In this document: positions 36,665 to 45,527 of the stretch, piece by piece | How the letters are laid out: every line of letters begins with the position of its first letter | How positions within the stretch are numbered: the stretch's first letter is position 1 | NCBI GenBank assembly: GCA_902363335.1 | Contig: CABIZV010000009.1 | Span: 1-64,000 of the forward strand | Direction: 5' to 3' | Length of the DNA: 64,000 nt | From: Enterobacteriaceae bacterium | GTDB lineage: Bacteria; Pseudomonadota; Gammaproteobacteria; Enterobacterales; Enterobacteriaceae | Program-made: the position numbers and the translations under genes | The notes under the pieces: generated by a model | What the model saw: the letters and a program-made list of their open reading frames with translations, nothing else | Told to the model about the DNA's origin: nothing | The model's database searches: none

Positions 36665-38026
36665 TTACTGTGTGACGACCTGGCCAGTCGTCGGAACGAC
36701 GGTGTCTCCTACCCTGAAGTCCTGCAGCTGCTTCAGCATGTCCGGCGTGTTACCCGGCATGGCAGCAGGCGTGGATGAGGAAGAAGGTGGATTTTGTTTC
36801 TTACGTGCAGCCGCTTTCGCGCGCGCCTCTTCCAGTGTTTCGAGCTGGAAGCCATCCTGGAAAACAAGTGTGACTTCATTGCCCGCGCCGATTGGAATGA
36901 CGGGGTGATACTGTTCAGCGCGTTTGATGTAGTAATCGGAGAGTGTTTTAGCAGCAGAACTGACGCCACCGCCGAGCCCTGCCTGGCCGATATCGCCGGC
37001 GCTCATGCTGGCAGTCGCGCCGACACCCACGGTAGTGGAGGAGGCTTTCTCAATGCCCTTCCCTATCCCGTCCAGGAAGCCCGCGCCACCCGCATACAGC
37101 AGGATCTGGCCATTACGCATGACCACTTCGCCCTTGATACCGTTCTTGCCCATAAAGGACACATGACCGGCAATCTTCTGGTCGATGTTTTCATCACCCA
37201 GCTTGCAACTGATTGAGCGGGTACGAACGATGGCGCGCTCACTGGAGACATCCCCCCACGCCTCCAGTGTCACAAAGCAACCTGTCAGATCGAACTCTTC
37301 ATCGTTGGGCATCTGAACTTTGCCGGTGAGACGCAGCTGCATCGGGGCGGTATTTTTATCGCCAGTTACGGACGCATTGGCATCCGCCCCTTCCACGACG
37401 ATGGCTTCAGCAAAACTGCCGGAAGAAATCCACGGGAAACGGGGCTTTTTCGGCCCGGTATCCGGCAGACTGAACTCCTGACTGTCCATCATTCCCGGGC
37501 GCTGAACGGGGGTCATCACCGGTGCTGCCGGGGCCTGTCCACCACTGGCTGGCCAGAAACTGGTCGGGGGTGGGACATTACCCGCGGGTACAGGTTTCCC
37601 CTGTGAGGCCAGCGCCCCCGGCAGGGGTTCGGCACTGAGGGAGTCAAAATTCTTCCCGGCCTCAAGCTGCGTCTGCAGTAACTGGTTCTGGTCTTCCAGC
37701 TCACGAATGCGATCCTGACTGCCTTTAAGATCGCGACTGACAAGCCCCATTTCGGTACGCAGTTTTTTAATCTCTGTCTGCGTTTCCTTATTAAGCCGCT
37801 GGGCTTCCGCAATGGCAGAACGCTGAACTTTGTTATCAAAGGACTGATTGACCACCCCGGTCATATCCGGCGCGGGTTCTCCTTTTGGCGCTTTGGCGGG
37901 CGGCGCTTTCTTCAGGTTCATCTCTGAGACCATCCATGTCCCGGCACCGCCAGCACCAATCCCCAGAACAAGGGCTATAAGCAGGGCAACCTGACGACGG
38001 CGGACGACTTTGTTAACGTTGGCCAT
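36665..38026 (-). CDS. traB: TraB, VirB10-like core protein
   Basis: 453 residues from ATG 38026 (GGAGGGTGAAG upstream; the frame is open to 38047). A single N-terminal membrane helix (ALLIALVLGIGAGGAGTWMV), a Pro-rich stretch, a coiled coil (TQTEIKKLRTEMGLVSRDLK) and a C-terminal VirB10-like domain (GCFVTLEAWGDVSSERAIVR) can be seen. It spans the envelope, linking the inner-membrane parts to TraK and TraV. Overlaps traK by 14 bases. Confidence 0.95.
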   Translation of the reverse strand: MANVNKVVRRRQVALLIALVLGIGAGGAGTWMVSEMNLKKAPPAKAPKGEPAPDMTGVVNQSFDNKVQRSAIAEAQRLNKETQTEIKKLRTEMGLVSRDLKGSQDRIRELEDQNQLLQTQLEAGKNFDSLSAEPLPGALASQGKPVPAGNVPPPTSFWPASGGQAPAAPVMTPVQRPGMMDSQEFSLPDTGPKKPRFPWISSGSFAEAIVVEGADANASVTGDKNTAPMQLRLTGKVQMPNDEEFDLTGCFVTLEAWGDVSSERAIVRTRSISCKLGDENIDQKIAGHVSFMGKNGIKGEVVMRNGQILLYAGGAGFLDGIGKGIEKASSTTVGVGATASMSAGDIGQAGLGGGVSSAAKTLSDYYIKRAEQYHPVIPIGAGNEVTLVFQDGFQLETLEEARAKAAARKKQNPPSSSSTPAAMPGNTPDMLKQLQDFRVGDTVVPTTGQVVTQ

Positions 38027-38753
38027 CTTCACCCTCCCCGTTTTCACGGATAACGGTGACGGTCATTCTTCCTCCACCCATCAGAGTCTGTGCGTTGTTA
38101 TCAAACATCACGGCACGAACGCCAGGTTTCCAGAAGTCCTGCTCCCGCAGCGCGACCCCCCAGGTATTGGCATTACGCAGTTCATAACGATCGGCACGCA
38201 GCTGGTCGCCCGCCCAGGCTTTCAGGGGGGTAACAGAAAAACCACCGGGTAGACGAATACCGTCAAAGAGAGGTTTTACTTCACCGTAGCCGTCAGGTAT
38301 GTCGCCCGTCAGCACGGCGCGATTAAGGCTGATCAGCAGCTTTTCGTAAGCCTGAGCAGTTTCCCATTTACGGGTTTCAGGCCGTGCGGGCGGTTCTGCG
38401 CTCATCAGTCGATAGACGCGACCTTCACCTTTTACGGGAGTGGCCACGACTGAGATGGTCTGGCCCAGCGCAGTTTCTACAAAAAATGTGAAAGTACGGG
38501 TGGCCACAGAGGTGAACAACACACCTCCTGCCGTTGTCATTCGCTTGTCTGCCAGCATGCCCCCGGGCGCTGTGATGGCGGTGACTTTGTCACCAGGGAT
38601 AAAAATCATGTTGGGATCGGTACTGCTGATACTCAGCCGGAACTGTCCGCCCTGTGGGAAGCTGATCGTGGCAGGTGACTGTGCCTGCGCAGCTGGGGGC
38701 ACAACGACCATCATGGCTGTACCAAACAATAACGCCGGAAGGTTATTTTTCAT
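38013..38753 (-). CDS. traK: TraK, VirB9-like core protein
   Basis: 246 residues with a signal peptide (LPALLFGTAMMVVVPPAAQA). The secretin-like/VirB9-like pattern is visible in ISFPQGGQFRLSISSTDPNM and VLFTSVATRTFTFFVETALG. It is a periplasmic/outer-membrane ring component with TraV and TraB. It overlaps the traE end by 11 bases. Confidence 0.95.
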   Translation of the reverse strand: MKNNLPALLFGTAMMVVVPPAAQAQSPATISFPQGGQFRLSISSTDPNMIFIPGDKVTAITAPGGMLADKRMTTAGGVLFTSVATRTFTFFVETALGQTISVVATPVKGEGRVYRLMSAEPPARPETRKWETAQAYEKLLISLNRAVLTGDIPDGYGEVKPLFDGIRLPGGFSVTPLKAWAGDQLRADRYELRNANTWGVALREQDFWKPGVRAVMFDNNAQTLMGGGRMTVTVIRENGEGEDGQR

Positions 38754-39306
38754 TGGTCACCTCATAGAACCGGCCGATACGGGTAAAGCCTCCGGTATAC
38801 TTCAGACGAAGCCGGTAGGTTTTTATTTCCGTGGAAGGCTTGGAGTTGCCGATCCACATTTTCAGCACGCCACGAACATCGATGCGGCCGTCAACGGGAT
38901 AGACATTGATTTCTGTGGTGTAGAACGTGGAATTCACATCATTGGCTTTAATCTGAGAAGCCTCTTCATCCAGGACTTTTACAAAGTCCGCCCGGACATC
39001 AGGTTCTACAAAGGTCATCAGAAAGGCGTGGTTGGAATCGACCGTTTCAGGAGCGACATTGAGACGCAGGGCCAGGAAGGACAGCGTCATCATCCGGAAA
39101 TACTCGGTATCGGCTTTCGTTTCGGATACCACAAAAGGCGCGTTGTAGGTCATCGGTGTGACGACTATACGTTGCTCGTGGATGAGTGCTCTGTTGGTCA
39201 CTGCCAGCCATGCCACGGCAAAGCCCAGAATAAAGACCAGTGTCGTGAGCGACAGAATAATAATGGCAATAATTTTGGTGGATGAATTACGAGCGCTGAT
39301 TTCCAT
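38743..39306 (-). CDS. traE: TraE, VirB5/8-like pilus assembly
   Basis: 187 residues with one N-terminal membrane helix (AIIILSLTTLVFILGFAVAW) and a periplasmic domain with TYNAPFVVSETKADTEYFRM and the conserved VNVYPVDGRIDVRG-like segment. It is an inner-membrane component needed for pilus assembly. Confidence 0.94.
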   Translation of the reverse strand: MEISARNSSTKIIAIIILSLTTLVFILGFAVAWLAVTNRALIHEQRIVVTPMTYNAPFVVSETKADTEYFRMMTLSFLALRLNVAPETVDSNHAFLMTFVEPDVRADFVKVLDEEASQIKANDVNSTFYTTEINVYPVDGRIDVRGVLKMWIGNSKPSTEIKTYRLRLKYTGGFTRIGRFYEVTNEK

Positions 39307-39325
39307 AATATGGCCCTGCGGTAAT

Positions 39326-39631
39326 TTATTTTATCCATTTCCTGAAACTGGAATCGGGAATAACGCGGTAGACAACCCGGAATAATTCAGTGGGCAAATA
39401 CCAGTAACACCAGTTGTATAACCAGCGGGAACTCTTTCCGCGTTTCGCCGCCCTGATCAGTTGCCAGATAACTGCCGCAATAATCAGACTGAATAAATAT
39501 TTCTTGGTGAAAAATCCCCACAGCAAAACAACCGCTGCGGGGATAGCTTCATCAAGGGGCAGTCCAATAATGCGGTTCTGCTCTGACAGGGTTTTCGGGA
39601 AACGGTATTTGTCTAAATCGTTTCCCTCCAT
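39326..39631 (-). CDS. traL: TraL, VirB3-like pilus assembly
   Basis: 101 residues from ATG 39631, 1 base after the traA stop (TGATATG); the longer open frame to 39679 lies within traA. LDKYRFPKTLSEQNRIIGLP followed by two closely spaced membrane helices (AAVVLLWGFF; SLIIAAVIWQLI) matches TraL. Confidence 0.93.
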   Translation of the reverse strand: MEGNDLDKYRFPKTLSEQNRIIGLPLDEAIPAAVVLLWGFFTKKYLFSLIIAAVIWQLIRAAKRGKSSRWLYNWCYWYLPTELFRVVYRVIPDSSFRKWIK

Positions 39632-39632
39632 A

Positions 39633-39992
39633 TCAGTTGATGAAGGTAAGACCGACGGTAGTGAAGACGATAACCACAACCAGGCCCAGCAGGATCAACA
39701 GGTTTTTGGTGCGGATATACATCGCCACACCGACAATCAGTTCGGCGATGATGATACACATCATGACGAATGAGTCGGCACCGAAGGTGGCTTTCACATC
39801 ATCCTTGCCCCCGGCCAGCAGGTCGGTTGCATTGGCCATCTGTCCCACACCGAGTAACAGCAGCGGAGACAGCGCAGCCAGACGGGACAGCGTTTTTTTA
39901 GTGGTCACACCACGCCATGCCATCTGGCAGTACTGCCATGCACGGTTTTTTACAGACGCGGGGAGGCCGCCTTTTGATAAGGATAAATTCAT
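39633..39992 (-). CDS. traA: TraA, F-type prepilin
   Basis: 119 residues with the long leader typical of F propilin, ending LGVGQMANA before TDLLAGGKDD. The mature pilin of about 64 residues has VKATFGADS, matching F pilin (VKATFGKDS), and two membrane helices separated by a short basic loop (YIRTKN). TraX encoded at 11371 could acetylate the N-terminus. No traQ chaperone gene is seen. Confidence 0.95.
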   Translation of the reverse strand: MNLSLSKGGLPASVKNRAWQYCQMAWRGVTTKKTLSRLAALSPLLLLGVGQMANATDLLAGGKDDVKATFGADSFVMMCIIIAELIVGVAMYIRTKNLLILLGLVVVIVFTTVGLTFIN

Positions 39993-40098
39993 AGAAACTC
40001 CATTTATATTATTTACAAAACAACCCAGAGCGGTATTGACGGGTTAAGTCAATCCGGCACAGAACCATTAACCACAAAAAAATGATTCTGTAGCGGAG

Positions 40099-40266
40099 TC
40101 ACTCTTTCAACCCTAATGCCTCCTCAATAATAAGAACTGCCGTCTTTTGTACTGGCCTGGCATTTTTTTTGGCTTTCTTTCTTAGCTCCTCATAAACAAC
40201 ACCATCCAGATAAAGTCGGATAAATTTCCCTGCTGGACGTGGTTTCAGGGGGGTGTCTTGAATCAT
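40099..40266 (-). CDS. traY: TraY, relaxosome accessory protein (ribbon-helix-helix)
   Basis: A 55-residue frame, below the usual ORF size cut-off: MIQDTPLKPRPAGKFIRLYL then DGVVYEELRKKAKKNARPVQ and KTAVLIIEEALGLKE. The pattern beta strand (FIRLYLDGVVYEEL), helix and second helix is the RHH fold of TraY. It lies directly upstream of traA as in F. It is a single-domain version like R1/R100 TraY. It should bind oriT and the tra promoter, which probably lies upstream at 40270-40480. Confidence 0.85.
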   Translation of the reverse strand: MIQDTPLKPRPAGKFIRLYLDGVVYEELRKKAKKNARPVQKTAVLIIEEALGLKE

Positions 40267-40483
40267 TTCAAATGCTCCGCTAAATCATAAAAACTACGTA
40301 TATGATGACGTGAAAAAACAGGGGCTGTCCAATTGGAAATAAAACTATTTTTGAGGCATTCAACACCTTGATTTAAATATAAAAAAGACGAAAACACGAA
40401 AAGTCTTACAACCGCATTTTGATCTAAATCAACAGGAAAAACGTGATATAAATCACATCACGTTTTTCCCGAAATGAGGCGAA
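40267..40483. promoter_or_regulatory. probable main tra promoter region
   Basis: An AT-rich 217-bp gap between the traJ-position gene and traY, with several A/T tracts. The F tra operon promoter PY lies in the equivalent gap. I could not pick a convincing single -35/-10 pair. Confidence 0.45.
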
Positions 40484-40765
40484 TTACTCTTCTGGCTGAA
40501 GCTCTATTCTGAGTTCAAGAAAGGAGTGCAGAGCAAGTCGTGTGATGTACAAAGTCTTAAGGGCTTCATTGGAAGGTGCGCTATATTGTTCACACAATTC
40601 CTTAAGGGTCTTATAGACTGCCTGTGTGGTCGTATGTCTGTAATCAGAAATTTCTCTAATAGCCATTCCAAAAGCAAAAAGAGTAAATACTTCAATTTTG
40701 ACATCATTAATTTCAGGAAAGATCTTGCGTAAAATTTCCATACGGATAGGATCGATGATAACCAT
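40484..40765 (-). CDS. traJ: TraJ-position transcriptional regulator
   Basis: 93 residues with a LuxR-like helix-turn-helix (FTLFAFGMAIREISDYRHTTT and QAVYKTLKELCEQY). Position between traM and traY equals traJ, but it is much shorter than F TraJ (229 residues) and lacks the N-terminal PAS domain. It probably activates PY. The leader upstream (40766-40850) contains a CAGGGG...CCCCTG hairpin that could correspond to a FinP target. The symbol is by position. Confidence 0.6.
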   Translation of the reverse strand: MVIIDPIRMEILRKIFPEINDVKIEVFTLFAFGMAIREISDYRHTTTQAVYKTLKELCEQYSAPSNEALKTLYITRLALHSFLELRIELQPEE

Positions 40766-41422
40766 CGTAACCTCCTGTTAAAAATGCTCGGGTTATTGGT
40801 GGCCAGCGGTGACAGGGGGGGGCAACCCCTGCCATCGCGACAAAAGCAAATCAATTAAATAAACGCATTCTTCTCCCTGGGAATAATTGATTTACCTTAA
40901 ATCGAATATACAACATCACAGATCGACGCTCAATAAATACCAAAGTTACGCATTGATTTATGATTAAGCTCACAAAAAACACCCTAAAATTAAAATGCAG
41001 AGCAAAAGCTTATAAAAAAATATCACGAGTAGCTCGGGGAGGTATAGAAGATCAGATTGGATTGTTCCTGGCAATGTATAAGAATTTTCCTGCAGGAGAG
41101 CTATGAGAGCAAGTTGTGTTAGATAAAGGCTAATAGCCAGATAGCCATTCATTCTGAAAATTAATTATGACCGACAGAAAGTGTTAATTACTTAAATGAT
41201 ACCAGGCTATCTAACCTAGCAACAGAAGAATAGAAAATTTCAGAGGCATCGAACTTAGTTGCCCCAAACAGCTATCCATTCAGACACAACATCATGAATG
41301 ATATTACTCAGATGAGTATTTCAGCGTGGAACATTACAACCCTACCAGCCAAGAAATACAGTATTCAGTAACGCCTCCTGTACAAGGATATGGGCAGGAG
41401 GCCCGATAAATAAACTGTAGGC
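40766..41422. promoter_or_regulatory. traM-traJ intergenic regulatory region
   Basis: About 650 bp without a convincing gene. Near 40812-40835 the sequence CAGGGGGGGGCAACCCCTG can form a stem-loop in the traJ leader, and the opposite strand could encode a FinP-like antisense RNA, although no clear terminator was seen. A leftward frame at 40970-41152 is hydrophobic but lacks a good start and is probably fortuitous. Confidence 0.4.
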
Positions 41423-41809
41423 TTAGTCCGTTTCTTCCTCTTCAGGAAAGAAAATACTTACCTGGTCTTCTGCAAATTTTGCTATGGATCTTTTGATGAC
41501 TTCATTATCAAAGTTACCATTGCTTATAACTTCATGACTTAGTGCGCCCATCTTCATTATCTCTGAACACATTGCCCGGACTCTGGCCATGTTATCCAGC
41601 ATGATCTTGTTATACTCCATCTGGTTAAAGCCGCCTTCCTTTTTCTCTCTCTGAATCCGGTATACTCTTAGGCCGAGTTCAATGAGCATTGAAGTAACTG
41701 ACGATACAGTGGCATCATGTTCCGTTGCGCCTTCCTGCCTCCGTTCTGTAACCAGAGATTCAATTTCTTCACGAACCTGATTGCTGACAAAAGTTTGTAT
41801 ACGTGGCAT
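41423..41809 (-). CDS. traM: TraM, relaxosome/oriT-binding protein
   Basis: 128 residues from ATG 41809 (MPRIQTFVSNQVREEIESLV). An N-terminal RHH precedes the highly conserved TERRQEGATEHDATVSSVTS and MLIELGLRVYRIQREKKEGG. The acidic C-terminus (FFPEEEETD) contacts TraD. It binds the repeated GAGTAT sites just upstream and represses itself. Confidence 0.95.
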   Translation of the reverse strand: MPRIQTFVSNQVREEIESLVTERRQEGATEHDATVSSVTSMLIELGLRVYRIQREKKEGGFNQMEYNKIMLDNMARVRAMCSEIMKMGALSHEVISNGNFDNEVIKRSIAKFAEDQVSIFFPEEEETD

Positions 41810-41814
41810 CGTTA

Positions 41815-42160
41815 ATCCCTCTGAAAACAATAATCATGATTAATTAGAAATATTACCTGAATACTTTTATCCATAGTATAAGGCGAGTATACCATTAAAA
41901 AATGCAGAGTATAGATGCGAGTATGGAAGGTTATTAAACAAGAGTATACTCGCGAGTACACTCTATCTAATAAACTGAATTTATTGAAATACTCTAATGA
42001 GAGTATACCCTACACTCTGATTAGAGTGTCATTAGAGTATGATTATACTCTTCATCACGGCATTTATTCTAAAATGCTGCATAAAAATAACTGCAACCGC
42101 ATGTTTTTAAAGACTTATCATGCAAGATGAAATCTTGCGAGGTGTGTGGGACTTTGATGT
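41815..42160. other. oriT: oriT with TraM/TraY sites and nic
   Basis: The inverted repeat GCAAGAT-GAA-ATCTTGC (42122-42138) is followed by GAGGTGTGTGGGACTTT. Aligning with F oriT (hairpin, then GTGGGGTGT/GGTGCTTT, same spacing) puts nic between 42147 and 42148 on the strand shown. Between 41880 and 42050 the motif GAGTAT/ATACTC occurs about eight times, including GAGTATACTCGCGAGTACAC (41943), as expected for TraM sites. The 5' end entering first is 42148 and higher. Confidence 0.8.
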
Positions 42161-42278
42161 TAAGGAGCAGGCATATGAAAATTAGCGGGCCGGGCAGGAT
42201 TCAGTATTAACGGGCATTGCCGTTTTTGTTAGAAAATGGCACTCTTGCACAGGGAAAGATAACAATGGAATTTTGCAG

Positions 42279-42734
42279 ATGAAGAATGTTCTGCTTGTTG
42301 GATTACTCGCGCTTACCTCTCCGGTCATTGCTCAGGACTGTTTTGAAATGGCGGGAAGGGATTACCATATTGAACCTGATTTATTACGGGCAATCTCTTT
42401 CAGAGAGTCATCATGGCGGCCTGATGCAATGAATATTGTCAGTAATGAAAGTTACGCCGTCGGAATGATGCAAATTCACTCGCAGAATTTTTCACATCTG
42501 GCTCAGTATGGTATCACGCCTGGTAATCTTTACAGAGATCCCTGTATGAATATCTATACTGGAGCCTATTATCTCGCAATTGCTTTTAAGCGCTGGGGAT
42601 ACTCCTGGCGGGCAGTCGGTGCTTATAACGCAGGTTTTCGTGAAACAGAGGAACAAGAAAGGAAACGCCGGAAGTACGCACAGGAAATTAAGGAAATTTA
42701 TGTGGGCATCAAGAAAAATGCGCCACCAGAGTGA
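42279..42734 (+). CDS. VirB1-like lytic transglycosylase (geneX/P19 type)
   Basis: 151 residues with a signal peptide (MKNVLLVGLLALTSPVIAQ). The SLT fold has catalytic Glu in ISFRESSWRPDAMN, then SYAVGMMQIHSQNF and AVGAYNAGF. It opens peptidoglycan for the mating channel. It lies next to oriT on the leading side as orf169/P19 on F and R1. The start chosen is ATG 42279; TTG 42273 is also in frame. Confidence 0.93.
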   Translation: MKNVLLVGLLALTSPVIAQDCFEMAGRDYHIEPDLLRAISFRESSWRPDAMNIVSNESYAVGMMQIHSQNFSHLAQYGITPGNLYRDPCMNIYTGAYYLAIAFKRWGYSWRAVGAYNAGFRETEEQERKRRKYAQEIKEIYVGIKKNAPPE

Positions 42735-42745
42735 CGCATTTACTA

Positions 42746-43276
42746 TCAATCAATAGCGCGAAATATTAATCCCCTCTCGGGATGTTGAATAAGGCTGATA
42801 TAATCTTTCAGGGCATCCTGGCGAGCGACAAGATGTTTGCAGGCTATGGCGTATTCAGGCCCCATATCAGCTACCTGCCACGACAACCAGTTCATTATCA
42901 TTAATGTCGCAATAATTCCGGCAGCATCGGCACTGACCTCAGATTCAAAATAATTCCCAGGAATGCACATGTCATAACGTTGTTCTCCAGCAGGTGCGAT
43001 ATACCCGGTTTGAGTTGCAGTGAAGATAATTCTGTTCGGAGCCACATTACCGCCGACACCCTGTGGAATAATCCAGTAATTCCAGAAACCGCCATCATAA
43101 TTTGAATGCTGCCGTAACCAGCTGGCGATCATATTGTCAGCTGACGGTGTAAAAAATAGTGCAGGGATAAAATCAAGTCGTTCTTCACCATCTGTTACAC
43201 AATAGCGCTGAAACTTATCTATTTTAAATTGTTCGGCTGATTCACGAGTGGCGGTTTTGACGTTAATTGTGTGCAT
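42746..43276 (-). CDS. ArdB/KlcA-family antirestriction protein
   Basis: 176 residues from ATG 43276 (AAGGAG upstream). KTATRESAEQFKIDKFQRYC and EERLDFIPALFF at the start, FWNYW in the middle, and NYFESEVSADAAGIIATLMI near the C-terminus are ArdB/KlcA hallmarks. Such proteins protect incoming plasmid DNA from type I restriction without mimicking DNA charge. First leading-strand gene after oriT on this strand, about 260 bp downstream of a Frpo-like repeat. Confidence 0.88.
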   Translation of the reverse strand: MHTINVKTATRESAEQFKIDKFQRYCVTDGEERLDFIPALFFTPSADNMIASWLRQHSNYDGGFWNYWIIPQGVGGNVAPNRIIFTATQTGYIAPAGEQRYDMCIPGNYFESEVSADAAGIIATLMIMNWLSWQVADMGPEYAIACKHLVARQDALKDYISLIQHPERGLIFRAID

Positions 43277-43536
43277 TCTGGTTTTCTCCTTAGCGTTTAT
43301 TAAATCGTTCGACTTCATCACTGAGCGGCGAAGGGCAATGAGCAGCTGCCATGGAGGAAATAAAGGGGCGCGCAGCGTTTATACACCCCTTTATTTCCTC
43401 CATGGCTGATGCTAAAAGCAGCCCTCCGCGAACTGATGAAATCGGGCGATAGTCACACCAGGAGAATGCACACATCCCGTAACGGAAAATCGGCGCAAGA
43501 CGAATTACCGTTACGGGCTTCAGAGTGGAGGTAATT

Positions 43537-43680
43537 TATTACCGCCACGGTGAAAGCGGCGTATCCTTTCAGGATGCAGCAAGCGTGAATTTGAATTTGC
43601 GTCAGGATGGAAGCCCGAAGGGCGGAGACGGTTTACCGGCTCCGTTCACGACAGCTGTGTCCCTTCAGGGACGACGCCCG
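43537..43680 (-). promoter_or_regulatory. Frpo/ssi-like repeat, copy 1
   Basis: It shares GCGTCAGGATGG, CCCG(A/G)AGGGC and TTCACGACAGC, spaced identically, with copies at 46223 and 51680. It lies about 260 bp upstream of the ardB-like gene on the transcribed strand. Several hairpin-forming segments fit a single-stranded-DNA promoter like Frpo of F and ssi of ColIb-P9. The function is inferred. Confidence 0.65.
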
Positions 43681-43901
43681 GAAAAGAAACGATAATATCC
43701 ATATTAGCGGCAGAATAATAAAGACCATCGCCAGCAGGAGAATGAAGAATATTAATCAGCTAACCAAAAGACAGGAACTTCATACCACCACGCGTCGGAA
43801 TAAAGCAGGCAGCGCGTCAGTGCAGCCTGCTTATTCTGCGCCGCAGGCGCGCGGTCTTTGATGCCACAAAAGGCAGGATACTCCCCTGCCCTTCTGGATT
43901 G

Positions 43902-44732
43902 TTATGCAGCTTCATTTATACCGCGTAAAAATTCGCGCATGGCACTGATACGGCGCTGATCGTCCAGCCGCTTTCCAAAATTGTTGATGTAGTACACCGG
44001 CGTATACCGCACCCTGTTTAACTGCATCGTCAGCGTATTGCCCGTGACCACCTCCGCAGGAATACCCAGCAGGGAAAGCTGAATAAACGCCATATCGGCC
44101 GCAACAGGGTCGATATCGATGCAGCTACCGAACAGATGCTCAGACGGGTTATAGCCCGCCTCCAGCAGATATTCCGCATACGCCACAATCATTCCCGCCG
44201 CACCGCTTGCCGGATCGCTGACGGTAACGAATCCCTCACGGCGTATCGTTTCGTCGACGTCCGGCATCAGCAGCCTCGCCAGCAAAGACTGGACGTGATA
44301 CGGCGTGAAATACTGCCCGTTGCGGTCGTCGCCCAGCTCCAGCTCCATGAAGATCGCACCAAGAAAATCGTGGAATTTCGCCTCCAGTGCGCAGACCATC
44401 ACGCAGAAAAGCGCGTGCAGTTTGCTGATATCGCTCTCGCTGTACTTCGAACAGATTTCACGGCTGTGCTCAATGTTCTCCGGCGTTCTTATCCGTGCCA
44501 TATCCAGCTCACTGGCCGCCAGCGTGATAAAGTCACTGAACACCTCCCAGCGTCGCAGGTTACGGGCGGTATCCCTGAACACGCTGATAAACTGGCGGCG
44601 GGCTTCGTCAGTGGTCATCATCCGGTGCGGTATCGTCGGCGCGTTCACGGCAGGCAATACGGGTTTAGCGGGTGTTAAGGGTGCGGTCGCTTTCGCCAGG
44701 TCAAAAAAGCAGGCAAAACTGAGTTGAGACAT
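43902..44732 (-). CDS. N6-adenine methylase-like protein lacking the catalytic NPPY motif
   Basis: 276 residues with the HsdM-type region NGQYFTPYHVQSLLARLLMP and SAM motif I DPASGAAGMIVAYAEYLLEA (173 onwards), SCIDIDPVAADMAFIQLSL (motif II) and GIPAEVVTGNTLTM. Where (N/D)PP(Y/F) is expected the sequence reads YTPVYYINNFGKRLDD. It may bind SAM but not methylate, or act differently. It occurs in the leading region beside anti-restriction genes, so a restriction-related role is plausible. Confidence 0.8.
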   Translation of the reverse strand: MSQLSFACFFDLAKATAPLTPAKPVLPAVNAPTIPHRMMTTDEARRQFISVFRDTARNLRRWEVFSDFITLAASELDMARIRTPENIEHSREICSKYSESDISKLHALFCVMVCALEAKFHDFLGAIFMELELGDDRNGQYFTPYHVQSLLARLLMPDVDETIRREGFVTVSDPASGAAGMIVAYAEYLLEAGYNPSEHLFGSCIDIDPVAADMAFIQLSLLGIPAEVVTGNTLTMQLNRVRYTPVYYINNFGKRLDDQRRISAMREFLRGINEAA

Positions 44733-44774
44733 ATTTCCTCCTTAAATGCCGCCCCCTGCCGGGCGGCACCTCCG

Positions 44775-45041
44775 TCAGTTAAATGCGCGCTTCAGTTCGA
44801 GCGCGCGTAACACCTGCCCCCACTCGCTTCCGCGCATGGCAGCAATTCGAACGGCGCGCCCCTTTCTGCGGCACTTTGCGATATGTCTCCCCAGCGCCCA
44901 CATTTCGGTGCTGAGTGCCTCCGGTGCGATTTCGCCGCGCTTAATCCGCACCTGCTTTTTAGGCGGCTGATTTTCCGCCTCGCAGATCTGGACATACAGG
45001 GCGGTCGGTGTAACAATTGACGCTCTACTGAAATGATTCAT
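44775..45041 (-). CDS. small basic hypothetical protein, leading region
   Basis: 88 residues, rich in Arg/Lys: NQPPKKQVRIKRGEIAPEAL, MWALGRHIAKCRRKGRAVRI. AAAGGAT precedes ATG 45041. No known motif. It lies in the same leftward unit as the methylase-like gene. Confidence 0.6.
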   Translation of the reverse strand: MNHFSRASIVTPTALYVQICEAENQPPKKQVRIKRGEIAPEALSTEMWALGRHIAKCRRKGRAVRIAAMRGSEWGQVLRALELKRAFN

Positions 45042-45126
45042 AGGTGTATCCTTTTAGTTGAGGCCGGATTCATCGTTCCTAGGCGAATAAATCCGGCGGG
45101 TTAAGGCAGGCGAAAGCCTGCTTTTC

Positions 45127-45471
45127 TCATTTCTGGCGCTGCTCAACCTCCTTAACGCGTGCCAGAATCTCCGCGTGGTCAAGGTTGCTGTAGTCACGCA
45201 TCCGGTAATAACGGATACCGATCCGCGCGTAGATTTCGGTCACATTGCCGCAGACCATTTCCGCCAGCATGAAGGTTTCACACTCGCCGTCCTCACTACA
45301 GCGCCAGTTCATCGGGTACATCAGCCCCAGCGCGTCATGAAAGGCGTGCACGTCGATTTCAGCGGGCTCTTTCACTGCCGCCTTCTCACGGCTGAGCCAG
45401 TACGCCCGCTCTGTCTCAGCGGTGGCCTGCATTTCCAACAGGGCGGAAGATTCGGTCAGGTGTAAATGCAT
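45127..45471 (-). CDS. hypothetical leading-region protein
   Basis: 114 residues from ATG 45471 (AAAGGAGAACACC upstream; the frame is open to 45579). Sequence MHLHLTESSALLEMQATAET...FHDALGLMYPMNWRCSEDGE...RVKEVEQRQK; soluble and acidic. I recognise no family. It is in the unit downstream of Frpo-like copy 2. Confidence 0.65.
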   Translation of the reverse strand: MHLHLTESSALLEMQATAETERAYWLSREKAAVKEPAEIDVHAFHDALGLMYPMNWRCSEDGECETFMLAEMVCGNVTEIYARIGIRYYRMRDYSNLDHAEILARVKEVEQRQK

Positions 45472-45527
45472 GGTGTTCTCCTTTTCTGGTTGATGGCGAC
45501 ATGCCCTGCCGCCGTGGGTGATGCCGA

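Noticed and set aside
40970..41152. Leftward hydrophobic 60-codon ORF between traJ and traM
   Set aside because: No good ribosome site and in an AT-rich regulatory gap where hydrophobic frames arise by chance; could be revisited as a small membrane peptide.
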